This document shows, piece by piece, positions 5,655 through 7,975 of a stretch of 7,975 nt of DNA. This DNA comes from Burkholderiales bacterium (GTDB lineage Bacteria > Pseudomonadota > Gammaproteobacteria > Burkholderiales > Burkholderiaceae_C). Position 1 is the first letter of the stretch; each line of letters begins with the position of its first letter. The notes beneath the pieces were generated by a model, which saw only the letters and a list, made by a program, of their open reading frames with translations, ran no database searches and was not told the DNA's origin. Both the position numbers and the translations under genes were made by a program. The stretch spans positions 1 through 7,975 of the forward strand of contig JAABPT010000047.1 of the NCBI GenBank assembly GCA_011391855.1, in the 5' to 3' direction.

Positions 5655-7193
5655 ATGGAATGTCTGTACAAGGCACGGATCGGGGCGATGCTGTTTGCAT
5701 GGCTCATGGGTCTGGCCGGCTTCGCGCACGCCCAGAAGGCGCCGAATATCCTGATCATCTGGGGTGACGACATCGGCGGCTTCAATCTCAGCGCCTACAA
5801 CCAGGGCGTGATGGGCTACAAGACGCCGAACATCGACCGCATTGCCAAGGAGGGCGCGCTGTTCACCGACTGGTACGGCCAGCAGAGCTGCACCGCCGGC
5901 CGTGCTGCCTTCATCACCGGGCAGTCGCCCATCCGCACCGGCCTCACCAAGGTCGGCCTGCCGGGCGCGCCCGAAGGCATGAAGAAGGAAGACCCGACGA
6001 TCGCCACGCTGCTCAAGGCGCGCGGCTACATGACGGGCCAGTTCGGCAAGAACCACCTCGGCGACCGCGACGAGATGCTGCCTACGGCGCACGGTTTCGA
6101 CGAGTTCTTCGGCAACCTGTACCACTTGAATGCCGAGGAAGAGCCCGAGAACCCCGACTACCCGAAGAACCCCGAGTTCAAGAAGAAGTTCGGCCCGCGC
6201 GGCGTGATCCACAGCTTTGCCGGCGGCACGATCACCGACACCGGCCCGCTGACGAAGAAGCGCATGGAGACCATCGACGAAGAGGTCAACGCCAAAGCGC
6301 TCGACTTCATGGAGCGCGCCAAGAAGGCCGACAAGCCGTTCTTCCTGTGGTGGAACTCCACGCGCATGCACGTCTTCACCCACCTGAAGAAGGAGTCCGT
6401 CGGCAAGACCGGTCTTGGGATCTACCCCGACGGCATGGTCGAACACGATGGTCATGTCGGCCTGGTGCTGGCCAAGCTGAAGGAACTGGGGCTCGACGAG
6501 AACACCATCGTCATGTACTCGACCGACAACGGCGCCGAGTCGATGAGCTGGCCCGATGGCGGCACCACCATGTTCCGTGGCGAGAAGAACACCAACTGGG
6601 AAGGCGGCTACCGCGTGCCGACGCTGATCAAGTGGCCTGGCACCATCAAACCCGGCACCATCGTCAATGACATCGGCGCGCATGAGGACATGCTGACCAC
6701 GTTGCTCGCGGCCGCAGGTGACAAGACGGTCAAGCAAGATCTGCTCAAGGGCCGGGCGGTCGGTGGCGCAACCTACAAGGTGCATCTCGATGGTTACGAC
6801 CTGGGCCCGGCCTTGAGAGGCGAAGCCGCCTGGCCACGCAAGGAGTTCCTGTACTGGACCGACGACGGCAGCGTGGCCGCCATCCGCTACGAGCAGTGGA
6901 AGGTCACGTTCCTGAGGCAGAACGCCCACGGCCTCCACGTTTGGACGACGCCCTTCCAGGAACTGCGTGCCCCGCTGATCACCAACTTGCGCAGCGACCC
7001 GTTCGAGCGCGCCGAGTACGAGGGCTATGGGTTCAACCAGTGGTACAACGAGCGCATGTTCATGATTGCGCCGGCAGCCGCCTACGTGGGCCAGTGGCTG
7101 CAGAGCTTCAAGGAATTTCCGCCGCGGCAAAAGCCCGGCAGCTTCAACCTCGACCGAGTGATGGAGTCGGTGACGAAGCCGCAGAGGAACTGA
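5655..7193 (+). CDS. Periplasmic sulfatase (arylsulfatase family)
   Basis: A complete 512-residue sulfatase that should hydrolyse sulfate esters to alcohol and sulfate in the periplasm. Signal peptide 1-26 (AHA before QKAPN). The metal-site Asp pair is D38-D39 in IIWGDDIGG. The formylglycine motif is C79-TAG-R83, a C-x-A-x-R variant of C-x-P-x-R, so Cys79 should be oxidised by a formylglycine-generating enzyme. Other active-site positions are K132 and H134 (GKNHLGD), D291-N292 (STDNG) and K311 (FRGEK). The C-terminal part has DPFERAEYEGYG and ends with FPPRQKPGSFNLD, typical of this sulfatase subgroup. It is a paralogue of the sulfatase at the left edge but shorter in the middle. It has its own 410-base control region and is followed by a terminator-like hairpin, so it is probably regulated apart from the genes before it. 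Substrate not deducible. Confidence 0.96.
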   Translation: MECLYKARIGAMLFAWLMGLAGFAHAQKAPNILIIWGDDIGGFNLSAYNQGVMGYKTPNIDRIAKEGALFTDWYGQQSCTAGRAAFITGQSPIRTGLTKVGLPGAPEGMKKEDPTIATLLKARGYMTGQFGKNHLGDRDEMLPTAHGFDEFFGNLYHLNAEEEPENPDYPKNPEFKKKFGPRGVIHSFAGGTITDTGPLTKKRMETIDEEVNAKALDFMERAKKADKPFFLWWNSTRMHVFTHLKKESVGKTGLGIYPDGMVEHDGHVGLVLAKLKELGLDENTIVMYSTDNGAESMSWPDGGTTMFRGEKNTNWEGGYRVPTLIKWPGTIKPGTIVNDIGAHEDMLTTLLAAAGDKTVKQDLLKGRAVGGATYKVHLDGYDLGPALRGEAAWPRKEFLYWTDDGSVAAIRYEQWKVTFLRQNAHGLHVWTTPFQELRAPLITNLRSDPFERAEYEGYGFNQWYNERMFMIAPAAAYVGQWLQSFKEFPPRQKPGSFNLDRVMESVTKPQRN

Positions 7194-7225
7194 CGCCCGT
7201 CGTTACGCCAAGCCATCCGTACGAG

Positions 7226-7265
7226 CGGGTCGTTTTCGCACTGCGAAGGCGGCCCGTCTTGTTTT
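7226..7265 (+). terminator. Intrinsic terminator after the second sulfatase
   Basis: Bases 7226-7239 pair with 7243-7256 along 14 consecutive positions (three G-U wobbles) around a 3-base ACT loop. The outer part is CGGG/CCCG and the inner part TTCGC/GCGAA. The tract TCTTGTTTT (7257-7265) follows directly. It ends one base before the ribosome-binding site of the next gene, so it may act as a partial terminator within an operon. Confidence 0.7.
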
Positions 7266-7278
7266 GAGGAGTCCGACA

Positions 7279-7975
7279 ATGCGGTTGTTCCCATCCCTTC
7301 GCGGCCTGGCGGCCACAGCCATCGGCTGCCTGCTGGCCTTGTCGCAGGCGCAGGCGCAGGGCGTAGATCTGTTGCCCTCCTGGAACGACGGCGCCGCCAA
7401 GGCGCGCATCCTTGCCTTCGTCAAGGCGGTCACCGAGCCCGGCGGCAAGGACTTCGTGCCGCCCGCCGAGCGCATTGCCGTGTTCGACAACGACGGCACG
7501 CTGTGGTCCGAGCAGCCGGTCTATTTTCAGGCCATGTTCGTGCGTGACCGCGTCGTCGCGCTGGCGCCGAAGAACCCGGCGTGGAAAACGAAGGAGCCCT
7601 TTGCTTCGCTCATCAAGGGCGATCTGAAGGCCGTGGCGGCGTCCGGCGAGAAGGGATTGGCGGCGCTGATGGCAGCCGCCCACGCCGGCATGACGACAGC
7701 GGAATTCGACAAGTCAGTCAGCGACTGGATCGCCACCGCGCGCCACCCCAAGACCGGCCGGTTGCTGACCGACATGACGTTCCAGCCGATGAAGGAACTG
7801 CTGGCCTACCTGCGCGACAACGGCTTCAAGACCTTCATCGTCTCGGGCGGCGGCATCGAGTTCATGCGGCCGTGGACGGAGCGCGTGTACGGCGTCCCGC
7901 CCGAGCAGGTGGTGGGCTCCAGCGGCGGGCTGAAGTACGAACTGCGCGACGGCCAGCCGGTGCTCGTGAAGCTGC
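7279..7975 (+). CDS. Exported HAD-superfamily phosphatase, 5' part, cut by right edge
   Basis: The first 232 codons of a haloacid-dehalogenase-superfamily hydrolase, open to the window end. The ATG is set by GAGGA at 7266-7270. Signal peptide about 1-26 (LAATAIGCLLALSQAQA before QGVD). HAD motif I is FDNDGT, with nucleophile D70 and acid D72. Motif II is FIVSGGG with S189. The roughly 115 residues between them, mostly helical in appearance, would be the cap domain, and the GGGIEFM context resembles the phosphoserine-phosphatase-like branch. Motifs III and IV lie beyond the edge. It probably hydrolyses a phosphate ester in the periplasm; substrate unknown. It lies 85 bases after the sulfatase, with a terminator-like hairpin between, so it may be expressed by partial read-through. 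Confidence 0.9.
   Translation, partial: MRLFPSLRGLAATAIGCLLALSQAQAQGVDLLPSWNDGAAKARILAFVKAVTEPGGKDFVPPAERIAVFDNDGTLWSEQPVYFQAMFVRDRVVALAPKNPAWKTKEPFASLIKGDLKAVAASGEKGLAALMAAAHAGMTTAEFDKSVSDWIATARHPKTGRLLTDMTFQPMKELLAYLRDNGFKTFIVSGGGIEFMRPWTERVYGVPPEQVVGSSGGLKYELRDGQPVLVKL

Noticed and set aside
5291..5767. 158-codon + strand frame running into the second sulfatase
   Set aside because: It overlaps the sulfatase signal peptide in another frame and its product has no family character.
4917..7130. 737-codon open frame on the - strand across the DUF502 gene, the gap and the second sulfatase
   Set aside because: It is antisense to two well-supported genes and its product resembles no family. Long open frames opposite real genes are expected at this GC content.
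1..7975. CRISPR arrays, tRNA genes, insertion sequences or phage genes
   Set aside because: I saw no spaced identical repeats, tRNA-like fold, transposase or integrase sequence, or terminal inverted repeats with target duplications.

Overview
The window is GC-rich, densely coding DNA, and every supported gene reads on the + strand. High GC, codon use and the product set (exported sulfatases, DUF3300/DUF2950 proteins, an outer-membrane barrel) suggest a Gram-negative proteobacterium. My best guess is Burkholderiales, but no rRNA or other marker is present to prove it.

Layout: (1) the 3' part of a sulfatase gene, cut by the left edge and ending at 1211; (2) a signal-peptide-bearing probable outer-membrane beta-barrel protein (1297-2079); (3) a tightly packed group, DUF3300 protein (2203-3654), DUF2950 protein (3673-4581) and DUF502-type membrane protein (4609-5244), with gaps of 18 and 27 bases; (4) a 410-base non-coding stretch (5245-5654) with a compact set of regulatory-looking elements; (5) a complete second sulfatase (5655-7193), a clear paralogue of the first; (6) a strong intrinsic-terminator-like hairpin (7226-7265); (7) the start of an exported HAD-superfamily phosphatase (from 7279), cut by the right edge.

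Five of the six genes whose N-terminus is visible carry signal peptides and the sixth is a two-TM membrane protein, so this is an envelope-directed gene set. The sulfatases should hydrolyse sulfate esters in the periplasm, the barrel could be an outer-membrane partner, and the HAD protein could remove phosphate. The DUF3300-DUF2950-DUF502 module has no known function that I can name. Neither the natural substrate nor the formylglycine-generating maturase is visible here.

The most interesting non-coding signal is upstream of the second sulfatase. A near-consensus sigma-54 (-24/-12) promoter lies at 5477-5493, and a cluster of overlapping inverted repeats (5399-5441) sits about 65-105 bases upstream of the predicted start, where an enhancer-binding activator would bind. 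This would tie the sulfatase to a dedicated sigma-54 activator. A competing reading is a short Trp/Cys-rich leader ORF in the same stretch.
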